Origin: Acidimicrobiia bacterium | GTDB taxonomy: Bacteria > Actinomycetota > Acidimicrobiia > Acidimicrobiales > MedAcidi-G1 | Assembly (NCBI GenBank): GCA_015658775.1 | Contig: DQOF01000170.1 | Span: 1-34,808, forward strand | DNA: 34,808 bases | Direction of reading: 5' to 3' | Shown: positions 10,477 through 18,506 of the stretch, one piece after another | How positions within the stretch are numbered: the first letter of the stretch is position 1 | Layout: each line of letters starts with the position of its first letter | Position numbers and translations under genes: made by a program | Notes under the pieces: generated by a model | Told to the model about the DNA's origin: nothing | Database searches by the model: none | The model's input: only the letters and a program-made list of their open reading frames with translations

Positions 10477-11031
10477 TCAGTCCTTCCTGGCCACTACGAC
10501 AGCACCGATGAGGGCGGCCAGGAGCAGCACCGAGACCGCTTCGAACGGCACGATGTACTGGCTGAAGATCATGTCGCTGACATCGGCGGTGAGGCTGGGT
10601 TCCGCACGGCTCAACTCGGCGCCGCCGAACGTGTCGATGAGGGCGCCGCCGGTGACGCACAGAACCAGCGCGCCGACCAGTCCGGCCATGAGGCGCTGTT
10701 CCCCCTCGACGCCGTCGTCGTCGCCGAACGATCCCTTGGTGAGCATGATGCCGAAGAGGAACAGGACGACGATCGCGCCTATGTAGACCAGCACCTGGGT
10801 GACCCCGACGAACTCGGCGCCGAGAAGGATGAAGAGGCCAGCGGCTCCCGCCAGCACGATCACCAGGTAGAGGGCGGCGTGCACGACATTGCGCGTGGTC
10901 ACCATGCGCACGGCGCTCACGAGCATCGTCACCGCCACGACGGCGAAGGCGATGTTCTGGGCGACCAGCACCTCGCCACCGTCGAGGCGATCGAACTCGG
11001 CCAGCGCTGCGAGCAGGAAGGGTCTGCTCAC
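10477..11031 (-). CDS. nuoJ: NADH-quinone oxidoreductase-like subunit J (set 2)
   Basis: 184-residue membrane subunit. The family core is [49 protein letters not shown], including the third helix with its pi-bulge region. The chosen start is GTG at 11031, overlapping the nuoI2 stop as GTGA. A second GTG at 10971, nearer the usual NuoJ N-terminus, is also possible. The 208-residue track ORF extends into nuoI2 in another frame and is not real. An acidic loop ([10 protein letters not shown]) lies between helices. Confidence 0.93.
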   Translation of the reverse strand: MSRPFLLAALAEFDRLDGGEVLVAQNIAFAVVAVTMLVSAVRMVTTRNVVHAALYLVIVLAGAAGLFILLGAEFVGVTQVLVYIGAIVVLFLFGIMLTKGSFGDDDGVEGEQRLMAGLVGALVLCVTGGALIDTFGGAELSRAEPSLTADVSDMIFSQYIVPFEAVSVLLLAALIGAVVVARKD

Positions 11032-11537
11032 CGGGGTACCTTCGGCTTCTTGGCCTCGCTGCCCGACTCGTAGTCCTGGAAGTCCGGGACGGTCTCCATC
11101 CACCTGCCGAGCTGCGACTTGTCGTGCAGGAGGTCGGCGATCCTGGGCTCGGAGTACTCGTATTCAGGAGTCCAGAACAGCGCGTCGAAGGGGCAGACGT
11201 CGACGCAGATCCCGCAGTACATGCACAGGGCGTAGTCGATGTCGAACCGGTCCAGGGCGTTCTTCTGGCGGGGCTTGCCGCCGGGCCTCCGGGGCGGCGC
11301 CTTGTACTTGTGGCCCTCTATGTAGATGCACCAGTCGGGGCACTCCCGGGCACAGAGCATGCAGGCTGTGCAGTTCCCCTCGTGCAGGGCTATGACACCC
11401 CGGGCACGCGGCGTGGGCGCCTCCTTGACCCGCGGGTACTGGACCGTGTGGGAGCCCTTGGTGAGGGTCCGGACCATCGTCCTCAACGTGACTCCGAGGC
11501 CCTTCACCATGCCGGGCAACCTTGGGCGGGAGGGCAT
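11028..11537 (-). CDS. nuoI: NADH-quinone oxidoreductase-like subunit I, two [4Fe-4S] ferredoxin protein (set 2)
   Basis: 169 residues. It carries electrons through clusters N6a and N6b towards N2 in NuoB. Ligand sets are C56, C59, C62, C66 ([12 protein letters not shown]) and C105, C108, C111, C115 ([12 protein letters not shown]), all intact. A basic N-terminal helix ([22 protein letters not shown]) should sit on the membrane. ATG at 11537 overlaps the nuoH2 stop (ATGA). Because this operon lacks NuoE/F/G, NuoI2 is the likely entry point for electrons from an outside donor, as proposed for other 11-subunit complexes; that is inference. Confidence 0.95.
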   Translation of the reverse strand: MPSRPRLPGMVKGLGVTLRTMVRTLTKGSHTVQYPRVKEAPTPRARGVIALHEGNCTACMLCARECPDWCIYIEGHKYKAPPRRPGGKPRQKNALDRFDIDYALCMYCGICVDVCPFDALFWTPEYEYSEPRIADLLHDKSQLGRWMETVPDFQDYESGSEAKKPKVPR

Positions 11538-12574
11538 CACAGGACCACCTTCAGTACACCGGTGACCACGATGTTGGCCAGCGCGAGCGGAATGAGCACC
11601 TTCCATGCCAGCTGCTGGAGCTGATCCTCGCGAAAGCGCGGATAGGTGAAGCGGAACCAGAAGATCAGGAAGGCGACCAGGATCATCTTGCCCATGAGCA
11701 CGGCCGGGCCGATGACGTTGAACAGGTTGCTGGTCGGGTCCAGGCCCGGCACGTACCAGCCTCCAAGGAACAGCGTGGCTGCTAGCGCGGCGAAGATCCC
11801 GGCTGTAGCGAACTCCCCGATGAAGAAGAGGAGGAACCGGAGGCCGCTGTACTCGGTCAGGTAGCCGGTGACGATCTCCGACTCCGCGACCGGCATGTCG
11901 AACGGCGGCTGGGTCAACTCGGCCTGCACGGCGACGATGAAGATGGCGAATCCCACGAACTGGGTGATGATGAACGGGTTGCCGATGCCGCCCCAGCCGA
12001 ATATCTCGCCGGTGGCCTGTGCCATGACGATGCCCTGCATGTTGAGGGTTCCAGCCTGGATGACGACGCCCATGACGGCGAGGACGAGCGGCAGCTCATA
12101 GGCGACCAACTGCCCTGCGGCCCTCAGCCCGCCGATCAGCGAGTATTTGCTGGCAGACGCCCAGCCGGCCATGAGGACGCCGATGACGGAGATCGACGAC
12201 ACGGCCAGCGCAAGGAAGATCCCGGTGTCGATGTCGATGAACCAGAGGTCGGGCCCGGCCGGTATGACCAGCACCAGCAGGAAGGTTGAGATCAGCACCA
12301 CGAACGGTGCCAGCTTGAACACGATGCGGTCGGCCGCCCTCGGGACGAGGTCCTCCTTCTGGAGGAACTTGCCGACCTCGGCCAGCAACTGCATCGAGCC
12401 GTACGGCCCCGCCTCCATCGGGCCGAGCCTGCTCTGCATGAAGCTCATCATCTTGAACAGGAACAGGTAGACGAGCGTTCCGGCGGGCAGCAGCACGGCG
12501 ACCAGGCCCACGAGGGCCCTGATGACGGTCTGCTGCCAGTAGGCGAGCTCTACGGCGAGAAGTGCGCTGCTCAC
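11537..12574 (-). CDS. nuoH: NADH-quinone oxidoreductase-like subunit H (set 2)
   Basis: 345-residue membrane subunit that forms the quinone-chamber entrance and links it to the proton channels. It has about eight helices and the acidic loop [22 protein letters not shown]. The first loop reads [30 protein letters not shown], which departs from the more common ADGIKLxxKE form seen in NuoH1. The start is GTG at 12574, overlapping the nuoD2 stop as GTGA. The 616-residue track ORF adds an out-of-frame reading of nuoD2. There is no remnant of nuoE, F or G between D2 and H2. Confidence 0.95.
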   Translation of the reverse strand: MSSALLAVELAYWQQTVIRALVGLVAVLLPAGTLVYLFLFKMMSFMQSRLGPMEAGPYGSMQLLAEVGKFLQKEDLVPRAADRIVFKLAPFVVLISTFLLVLVIPAGPDLWFIDIDTGIFLALAVSSISVIGVLMAGWASASKYSLIGGLRAAGQLVAYELPLVLAVMGVVIQAGTLNMQGIVMAQATGEIFGWGGIGNPFIITQFVGFAIFIVAVQAELTQPPFDMPVAESEIVTGYLTEYSGLRFLLFFIGEFATAGIFAALAATLFLGGWYVPGLDPTSNLFNVIGPAVLMGKMILVAFLIFWFRFTYPRFREDQLQQLAWKVLIPLALANIVVTGVLKVVL

Positions 12575-13743
12575 CGGTCTATGTCCCCGAGGATGAAGTA
12601 GAGGCTGGCCAGGATCGACACCACGTCCGGGACGTAGACGCCCTTCAGCAGCCACGGCGTGATCGAGATGTTGTTGAACGAGGCCGACCGGATCTTCACC
12701 CTGTACGGCACCAGGTCGCCCTTGGAGATCACGTAGAAGCCCATGATGCCGAGGGGGTTCTCGGTCTCCACGTAGGCCTCGCCGGCCGGCACCTTGATGA
12801 TGCGCGGCACCTTGGCCATTATCGGACCGGACGGCATGCCGTCGAGCAGTTGGTCGACCATGATGCAGGCCTCGCGGACCTCCTGGAGGCGCACCCAGTA
12901 GCGGGAGAAGGAGTCGCCGTCGGGGTGCGTCCAGACCTTCCAGTCCAGCCGGTCGTGGACGAGGCCGACCCCACCGTCGCGACGTAGGTCCCAGTCGACG
13001 CCGCTGGCGCGGATGTTGGCACCCGAGAGCCCGTAGGAGAGCCCCACGTCGGCGGGGATTACGCCGATGCCGCGGGTGCGGGCCTGGAAGATCTCGTTGC
13101 CCGTGACCAGGTCCTCCATCTCGTCGCAGAAGGTGCGGATGCGGTCCAGGACCCCCCTGGTCTCGTCGACCCAGCCCTTGGGGATGTCGTCCTTGAGGCC
13201 GCCGATGCGGTCGAAGTTGGGGTGGAACCGGCCGCCGGTGACCGCCTCGATCTGGTTCAGCACGAACTCGCGGTCCCGGAAGGCGAAGAACACGGGCGTG
13301 ACAGCGCCCAACTGGACTCCCATGTCGCCGAGGAACAGGACGACGTTGGCGATTCGGGACAACTCGAAGAGGACAGTGCGGATCCACTGGGCCCGGGGTG
13401 GCGCCTCGACCTCCATGAGTCGTTCGGCGGCCAGGATGAACGGGACCTCGTTGGCGAAGCTGCCGAGCCAGTCGATGCGGTTCACGAGCGTGGTGATCTG
13501 TGGGTAGGTGCGGACCTCGGCGAGCTTCTCGTAGCCCCGGTGCATGTAGCCCATGACGGGCTCGGCCGCCGTCACACGCTCGCCGTCCAACTTCACGATC
13601 ACCCGCAGGGTGCCGTGCGTGGCCGGGTGTTGCGGGCCCAGGTTCAGGACCATGCCGTCGGACTCGAACTCGACGTTGACCCGCGCATCGCTGGCCTGAC
13701 CCGCTATGTAGGCGAGTTTGCGGGTGTCGGGCACCGTGGTCAC
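12571..13743 (-). CDS. nuoD: NADH-quinone oxidoreductase-like subunit D (set 2), altered quinone site
   Basis: 390 residues, the 49-kDa homologue that with NuoB forms the quinone-binding pocket. It keeps GPQHPATHG with the quinone-site His at 43. It differs at important positions: the conserved Tyr 49 residues after that His is Trp (W92, in NRIDWLGSF), and the His of the usual SxxH/NH helix is Val (V134, in ELSRIANVVLF). It has Arg at 69 in YMHRGYEK, equivalent to the NDUFS2 Arg methylated by NDUFAF7. GTG start at 13743, overlapping the nuoC2 stop (GTAGTG). The C-terminus LGDIDR is the normal family ending. Confidence 0.95.
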   Translation of the reverse strand: MTTVPDTRKLAYIAGQASDARVNVEFESDGMVLNLGPQHPATHGTLRVIVKLDGERVTAAEPVMGYMHRGYEKLAEVRTYPQITTLVNRIDWLGSFANEVPFILAAERLMEVEAPPRAQWIRTVLFELSRIANVVLFLGDMGVQLGAVTPVFFAFRDREFVLNQIEAVTGGRFHPNFDRIGGLKDDIPKGWVDETRGVLDRIRTFCDEMEDLVTGNEIFQARTRGIGVIPADVGLSYGLSGANIRASGVDWDLRRDGGVGLVHDRLDWKVWTHPDGDSFSRYWVRLQEVREACIMVDQLLDGMPSGPIMAKVPRIIKVPAGEAYVETENPLGIMGFYVISKGDLVPYRVKIRSASFNNISITPWLLKGVYVPDVVSILASLYFILGDIDR

Positions 13744-14444
13744 TACACGCTCCCCCCGTCGCCCTCGTCGTCGGCGTCGTCGCCCGGCATCAACTCGACG
13801 TCGACTATGCCCGGCCACGGCTTCACCCGGCGGGCGAGCAGGGGGTAGTCCTTGCGCAGCGGATTCCCCTCGAACTGGGTGGGCAGGTACAGGTGGATCA
13901 GGTTCGGGTGCCCCCGGAACGTGATGCCGAACATCTCCCATGCCTCACGTTCGTGCCAGTCGGCTCCGGGGTACGCCGGGATCCAGGAGTCGGCCCGGGG
14001 GTCGTGGGAATCAAGGTCGGCCTTGAGGGTCACCCCGATATGGGCTCTCGGGTCGTGGACCCGGGCCAGCAGCTGGAACCGGGTGCCGCCGCCGGCGACG
14101 CCCCAGGTCATCGGCTCGGGCTCGGCTGCCTCACCGTCGTCGGACAGGTCCACCTGGGCGTCCATGTCGCGACCGAACGGTGAAGGCAACCAGTCGATGG
14201 CCGAGAGGAAGTTGAAATAGGCCATGCCGCAGCGGTCGCGCAACGCCATGCCGGCATCCAGCCACGCCTCGGCGGTGACCCTGACCCACACATCGGTGCC
14301 TGGGGCGACCTCGCTGTCGACGAGGCCGTCGCCGAGCACGTCGGCAAGCGTGGCCACGAGCGACTCGCGTTCCTCGTCCGTGGCTCTCTCAGCGCTCTCG
14401 GCGGGCTCGTCCAGGGTGGTATCAGGTGACGACAATGGGATCAC
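13743..14444 (-). CDS. nuoC: NADH-quinone oxidoreductase-like subunit C (set 2)
   Basis: 233 residues. The 30-kDa subunit signature [38 protein letters not shown] is clear at about residues 160-200. It is longer than NuoC1 (157) because of an acidic N-terminal tail, a mid-domain insert ([18 protein letters not shown]) and an acidic C-terminal tail ([11 protein letters not shown]). GTG start at 14444, overlapping nuoB2 by 23 bp. This subunit bridges the peripheral arm to the membrane-adjacent NuoB/D module and binds no cofactor. Confidence 0.93.
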   Translation of the reverse strand: MIPLSSPDTTLDEPAESAERATDEERESLVATLADVLGDGLVDSEVAPGTDVWVRVTAEAWLDAGMALRDRCGMAYFNFLSAIDWLPSPFGRDMDAQVDLSDDGEAAEPEPMTWGVAGGGTRFQLLARVHDPRAHIGVTLKADLDSHDPRADSWIPAYPGADWHEREAWEMFGITFRGHPNLIHLYLPTQFEGNPLRKDYPLLARRVKPWPGIVDVELMPGDDADDEGDGGSV

Positions 14445-14922
14445 CCGACCACTTCTCGGCCATGTCCTCTGCGGCGATGCGCTCCTGGAGGAGGACGATG
14501 CCCTCCAGCAGTGCCTCGGGCCGGGGTGGGCAGCCGGGGACGTAGACGTCGACCGGGATTATCTGGTCGACGCCCTTGGTCACCGAATAGCTGTCCCAGT
14601 AGGGCCCCCCGCAGTTGGCGCAGGACCCCATGGAGATCACGTACTTGGGTTCCGGCATCTGCTCGTAGAGCCGCCGGACGACGGGCGCCATCTTGTCGGT
14701 GACCGTGCCGGAGATGACCACGAGGTCCGCCTGGCGGGGGCTGGCCGGAAACGGGATGACACCGAGCCGCATGACGTCGTAGCGCGGCGATGCGAAGGCT
14801 GCGCCCATCTCTATGGCACAGCAGGCCAACCCCCACTGGTAGACCCAGAGTGAGTACTTGCGGCTGATGTTCAACAGCGCCGTCAGGGGCCTGGGCAACT
14901 TGCCGTTCTCGACCAGGCCCAT
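14422..14922 (-). CDS. nuoB: NADH-quinone oxidoreductase-like subunit B, N2 cluster (set 2)
   Basis: 166 residues. It holds the terminal [4Fe-4S] cluster N2 that reduces quinone. All ligands are present: the tandem C34-C35 in [10 protein letters not shown]101 in GSCANCGG and C131 in [10 protein letters not shown]. An extra Cys (C104) follows the third ligand region. ATG start at 14922, 25 bp after nuoA2, with GGCGGA upstream. The surface strip [20 protein letters not shown] is canonical. Divergent from NuoB1 over its whole length. Confidence 0.96.
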   Translation of the reverse strand: MGLVENGKLPRPLTALLNISRKYSLWVYQWGLACCAIEMGAAFASPRYDVMRLGVIPFPASPRQADLVVISGTVTDKMAPVVRRLYEQMPEPKYVISMGSCANCGGPYWDSYSVTKGVDQIIPVDVYVPGCPPRPEALLEGIVLLQERIAAEDMAEKWSGDPIVVT

Positions 14923-14947
14923 CAGCGCCGTCCGCCGGCCGTCCCGG

Positions 14948-15313
14948 TCAGATCCATCTGAGCAGGCCCTTACGCCAGGCGTAGAAGAGCCCGAGTGCCA
15001 GGATGAAGATGAATATGGCCATCTCGACCAGGCCGAAGACGCCGTAGACCTCCAGCCGGGTGGCCCAGGGGAAGATGAACACGGCCTCCACGTCGAAGAG
15101 CACGAACATCAGTGCGAACACGTAGTACCGGATGTTGGACTGGCTCCACATGCCGCCCTGCGGGTCGACGCCGGACTCGTAGCTGATGCCCTTCTGGGCA
15201 GTGGCGCGTGACGGCCGCAGGAGGCTGCCGAGCCCCAGGAACGCCGCCACCAGGAGGACCGCCAGCCCACCGAACACGACCAGCGTGAACCATTGGCGGA
15301 GGTAATCGGACAC
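14948..15313 (-). CDS. nuoA: NADH-quinone oxidoreductase-like subunit A (set 2)
   Basis: 121 residues with three membrane helices, first gene of the 11-subunit operon. The helix 2 motif [19 protein letters not shown] is intact. The loop motif that normally reads YECG (bearing the ND3 Cys39 equivalent) reads YESG here (S47), whereas NuoA1 keeps the Cys. The start is GTG at 15313. There is no Shine-Dalgarno, and a promoter-like -10 lies eight bases upstream, so the message may be leaderless. Confidence 0.95.
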   Translation of the reverse strand: MSDYLRQWFTLVVFGGLAVLLVAAFLGLGSLLRPSRATAQKGISYESGVDPQGGMWSQSNIRYYVFALMFVLFDVEAVFIFPWATRLEVYGVFGLVEMAIFIFILALGLFYAWRKGLLRWI

Positions 15314-15321
15314 GGGAGGAG

Positions 15322-15351
15322 AACCTACCTATCCACGGTGGCCGGAGCCAA
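15322..15351 (-). promoter_or_regulatory. Candidate promoter for the set 2 nuo operon
   Basis: In the 101-bp gap between nuoN1 and nuoA2 the minus strand reads TTGGCT, an 18-base spacer, then TAGGTT. The GTG of nuoA2 starts eight bases after TAGGTT, the spacing expected of a leaderless actinobacterial transcript. This is the only gap of this size inside the 30-kb nuo/bc block, so separate control of set 2 is plausible. It is a visual match only. Confidence 0.35.
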
Positions 15352-15414
15352 CGTCATCGCGGGACCGGGCACGGCGTGGGTTCGACCGCTCGGAATGTGG
15401 GCGGGTCGCACCGG

Positions 15415-16905
15415 TCAGCCTCCGACCAGCACGGGCACCGCGTCCCTGGCCAGGCTGAGCAGGGGGCCGGGCACCAGGCCGACGGCCAACACCCCTGCGG
15501 CTGCGACCAGGGACACGAACACCGGCCCGGCGGGCGCCGCCGGAAGGGCGGCGCGACCATCCCCGTCGGATCCGTCGTCCTCCAGGTAGAGCGCTACGAG
15601 GATCCGAAGGTAGACGAACGCCGCCACTGCCGCGGCCAACATGGCCACGGCCGCCAGGAGATACGACCCGTTGTCGACTGCCGAGGCCAGGACCCCCAAC
15701 TTGACCACGAAGCCCCCTGTGAAGGGAATCCCGGCCTGGCCGAGGAGGAGGACAGTGAAGGCGCCTGCCAGCAGGGGCCTGCGCCGGCCCATGCCACGGT
15801 ATGCGTCGAGGCCGTGGTTGGCGTCGCCCTCACCGCCGATGACGGTGATCACCGCGAAGCTGCCGACGGCCAGCAGCGTGTAGACGGCGAGGTATGCGAA
15901 CACCGACGAGGTGCCCCTGTCCGTGGCGGCCTGCACCCCCACCAGGATGAAGCCGGCGTGGACGATCGAGGAATAGGCGAGCATCCGCTTCACGTCGGTC
16001 TGGACCACGGCCACGATTGCCCCGCCCAGCACCGTGAGCCCCGCCATGACCTGCATGGCCGGCCGCCAGTCGGTGGCGTGGGTGCCGAAGGTGAGCACGA
16101 ACACCCTCACCAGGGCGGCGAAGCCCGCTGCCTTGACCCCGGCGGCCATCCAGGCCACGACAGGGGTGGGCGAGCCCTGGTAGACGTCGGGGGTCCAGGC
16201 GTGGAACGGGACCGCCGCCACCTTGAACCCGAGGCCCACGAGGAGGAGGCCCAGCCCAGCCAATAGCATGGCATCGTCGATGAGGACGTTGGTGGTCAAA
16301 AAGGTGCTGATCCGCACCAGGTTCGTTGACCCGGTTGCGCCGTAGACGAGGGCGATTCCGTAGAGCAGGAACGCCGAGGCGAAGGCCCCGAGCAGGAAGT
16401 ACTTCATCGCGGCCTCCTGCGATTCGATTCGTCGCAGGTGGAGGGCGGCAAGGACGTATACGGCTATGGAGAGGATCTCGAGGCCCAGGAAGAGCACTAT
16501 CAGGTCGTTGGCGGAGGCCATGACCACACCACCTGAAGCCGAGAGCAGCAGGAGCACGTAGAGCTCGACGCCGGGAAGGGCCTCCCGTGCCAGGTAGTCC
16601 CGGGCGGTCAGCGCCGTGGCGATCACCGCCACCGCCAGGACGCCCGTGACGAATATCGACGAGCCGTCGACGCCGACCGCCCCGCCCAGGAACGACTCGG
16701 CACCGTACCGGTCCACCTGCCGCCACATGGGGACGAGGGCGACCAGCACGACTGCGCCGGCCAGGACGGTCCAGGCGGGCGCCAACACGTCGGGGAGTCG
16801 CCTCACGAGCGATGCCACCGTCAGGAGTAGCAGGCCTCCCGCCGAGAAGACGAGCAGCGGAACCAGGGCCCACCAGGCCACGTAGGGGGTTGCGAGCTCC
16901 GCCAT
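15415..16905 (-). CDS. nuoN: NADH-quinone oxidoreductase subunit N (set 1)
   Basis: 496-residue antiporter-like subunit, last gene of the 14-gene complex I operon. Conserved parts include LGLEILSIAVYVLAALHLRRIESQEAAMKYFLLG and GFKVAAVPFHAWTPDVYQGSPTPVVAWMAAGVKAAGF, with the channel Lys. ATG at 16905 overlaps the nuoM1 stop (ATGA). The gene ends 101 bp before nuoA2; no convincing terminator is visible there, so read-through into set 2 is possible. Confidence 0.96.
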   Translation of the reverse strand: MAELATPYVAWWALVPLLVFSAGGLLLLTVASLVRRLPDVLAPAWTVLAGAVVLVALVPMWRQVDRYGAESFLGGAVGVDGSSIFVTGVLAVAVIATALTARDYLAREALPGVELYVLLLLSASGGVVMASANDLIVLFLGLEILSIAVYVLAALHLRRIESQEAAMKYFLLGAFASAFLLYGIALVYGATGSTNLVRISTFLTTNVLIDDAMLLAGLGLLLVGLGFKVAAVPFHAWTPDVYQGSPTPVVAWMAAGVKAAGFAALVRVFVLTFGTHATDWRPAMQVMAGLTVLGGAIVAVVQTDVKRMLAYSSIVHAGFILVGVQAATDRGTSSVFAYLAVYTLLAVGSFAVITVIGGEGDANHGLDAYRGMGRRRPLLAGAFTVLLLGQAGIPFTGGFVVKLGVLASAVDNGSYLLAAVAMLAAAVAAFVYLRILVALYLEDDGSDGDGRAALPAAPAGPVFVSLVAAAGVLAVGLVPGPLLSLARDAVPVLVGG

Positions 16906-18506
16906 CAGCCCTCCCCGTGGGAGTCGTGGTCGCCGTCATCGGGATCGATGTCGGCGCCCATGCGGCTGACCGGCTCGATGAAGCCGTCGACGTTGCGCTC
17001 GATGTGTTCGACGAGGGCGTCGACTGCCGGCTCCATCCGCTCGATGACCGGCTTGGGATACACGCCCATGAACACGATGAGCGCCAGGAGCGGTGCCAAC
17101 ACCAGGCCCTCACGAATCCGCAGGTCGGGCATTTCGGCGTTGTCGCCATGGGCCGGCCCGTGGAACACCCGTTGGTAGGCCCACAGCAGGTAGAGGGCGG
17201 CCAGGATCACGCCGGAGGCGGCCACCACGGCCCACCACCGGTGGGCGTTGAAGGCACCCAGCAGGATCAGGAACTCGCCTACGAACCCGTTCAGACCCGG
17301 CAGGCCGATCGACGACAGCATCACCAGTGTGAAGACGGCGGCCATGACCGGAGCCGACTTCTGGAGGCCACCCAACTCGTCGATCTGTCGGGTGTGGCGC
17401 CTCTCGTAGATCATCCCGACCAACAGGAACAGGGCGCCCGTGGACACCCCGTGGTTGACCATCTGCAGGAGGCTGCCCTCGAGGCCCTCGGTGTTGAGTG
17501 AGAACGTGCCGAGGATGATGAACCCGAGGTGGGCCACCGACGAGTAGGCGACGAGTCGCTTCAGGTCGCGCTGCATCGTCGCCACCACCGCGCCGTAGAC
17601 GATTCCGACCACGCCCAGGGTCAGGAACACCGGGGCGAAGAAGTGCGATGCCTCCGGGAACAGGTAGAGGCCGAACCGCAGGAAGCCGTATGTGCCGAGC
17701 TTCAGCAGCACGCCTGCCAGGATCACCGAACCGGCCGTGGGCGCCTCGGTGTGGGCGTCCGGCAGCCAGGTGTGCAACGGGAAGATCGGCACCTTCACGG
17801 CGAACGCCAGCGCGAACGCCAGGAAGATCCAGCGGGCGGCACCGGTGGAGAGGCTCTGAGCCTCGGCTATCGCGACCAGGTCGAAGGTGAGGGCTTCGCC
17901 CGCCGCGTCGGCGTGCATGAAGGCCAGGGCCAGTATGCCGACCAGCATGAGAGCCGAACCGGCCATCGTGTAGAGGAAGAACTTGGTCGCCGCCCGTGCG
18001 CTGTCGCCGTGTCCCCACCGACCGATGAGGAAGTACATAGGCACCAGCACGGCTTCGAAGCAGAGGAAGAACACCAACAGGTCGAGCGAGCAGAACACGC
18101 CCATTACTGCGGCCTCGAGTACCAGCATCCAGGCGTAGTACGACCGCGAATGGTGGTCCGGGTCGACGGCAAGGAGCGAGATCGGGAAAAGCAGGCCCGT
18201 CAGCACGACCAGGAACAGGGAGATCCCGTCGATGCCGAGGAGCCAGGAGATTCCCAGGTCCCGGATCCAGACCTGTTCCGTACCGAACTGGAATCCGGTG
18301 ACACCCGTGTCGAATGCCGTGAAGAGCCATACGGACATGGCGCCGGTGACCACCGAGACCGAGACGGCCACCAACTTCAGCAACTCGGGGCGGCGTCTGG
18401 GCATGACGATCACGAGCAGGGCACCGAGCAGCGGGACCAGAATCAGGGCGGGCAGCACGGGGAACGACACGGCACCGGCGGCGGCGAGGGTCACAGGGAC
18501 CGTCAC
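16905..18506 (-). CDS. nuoM: NADH-quinone oxidoreductase subunit M (set 1)
   Basis: 533-residue proton-pumping subunit. Motifs: FLCFEAVLVPMYFLIGRWG (conserved Glu helix), FAVKVPIFPLHTWLPDAHTEAPTAGSVILAGVLLKLGTYGFLRF, and VGMIYERRHTRQIDELGGL. The start is GTG at 18506, overlapping the nuoL1 stop as GTGA. The 790-residue track ORF runs backward into nuoL1 in the wrong frame. The C-terminal tail is His/Asp-rich (DPDDGDHDSHGEG) after the last helix, a short acidic end of unknown role. Confidence 0.96.
   Translation of the reverse strand: MTVPVTLAAAGAVSFPVLPALILVPLLGALLVIVMPRRRPELLKLVAVSVSVVTGAMSVWLFTAFDTGVTGFQFGTEQVWIRDLGISWLLGIDGISLFLVVLTGLLFPISLLAVDPDHHSRSYYAWMLVLEAAVMGVFCSLDLLVFFLCFEAVLVPMYFLIGRWGHGDSARAATKFFLYTMAGSALMLVGILALAFMHADAAGEALTFDLVAIAEAQSLSTGAARWIFLAFALAFAVKVPIFPLHTWLPDAHTEAPTAGSVILAGVLLKLGTYGFLRFGLYLFPEASHFFAPVFLTLGVVGIVYGAVVATMQRDLKRLVAYSSVAHLGFIILGTFSLNTEGLEGSLLQMVNHGVSTGALFLLVGMIYERRHTRQIDELGGLQKSAPVMAAVFTLVMLSSIGLPGLNGFVGEFLILLGAFNAHRWWAVVAASGVILAALYLLWAYQRVFHGPAHGDNAEMPDLRIREGLVLAPLLALIVFMGVYPKPVIERMEPAVDALVEHIERNVDGFIEPVSRMGADIDPDDGDHDSHGEG

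Noticed and set aside
11537-13387. 616-aa ORF suggesting a NuoH fusion protein
   Set aside because: The N-terminal part is nuoD2 read in the wrong frame; NuoH2 starts at the GTG at 12574.
12571-13743. Idea that NuoD1, not NuoD2, has a defective quinone Tyr (Phe113 in LSFLQ)
   Set aside because: Counting from the pocket His shows that the quinone Tyr lies 49 residues on, in RMDY. NuoD1 has it (Y125); the Tyr-to-Phe difference at 37 residues is at a different site.
15379-15412. Inverted repeat GGTTCGACC / GGTCGCACC as a terminator between the two nuo operons
   Set aside because: Nine-base arms with one mismatch, a 16-base loop and no T-run; too weak to call.
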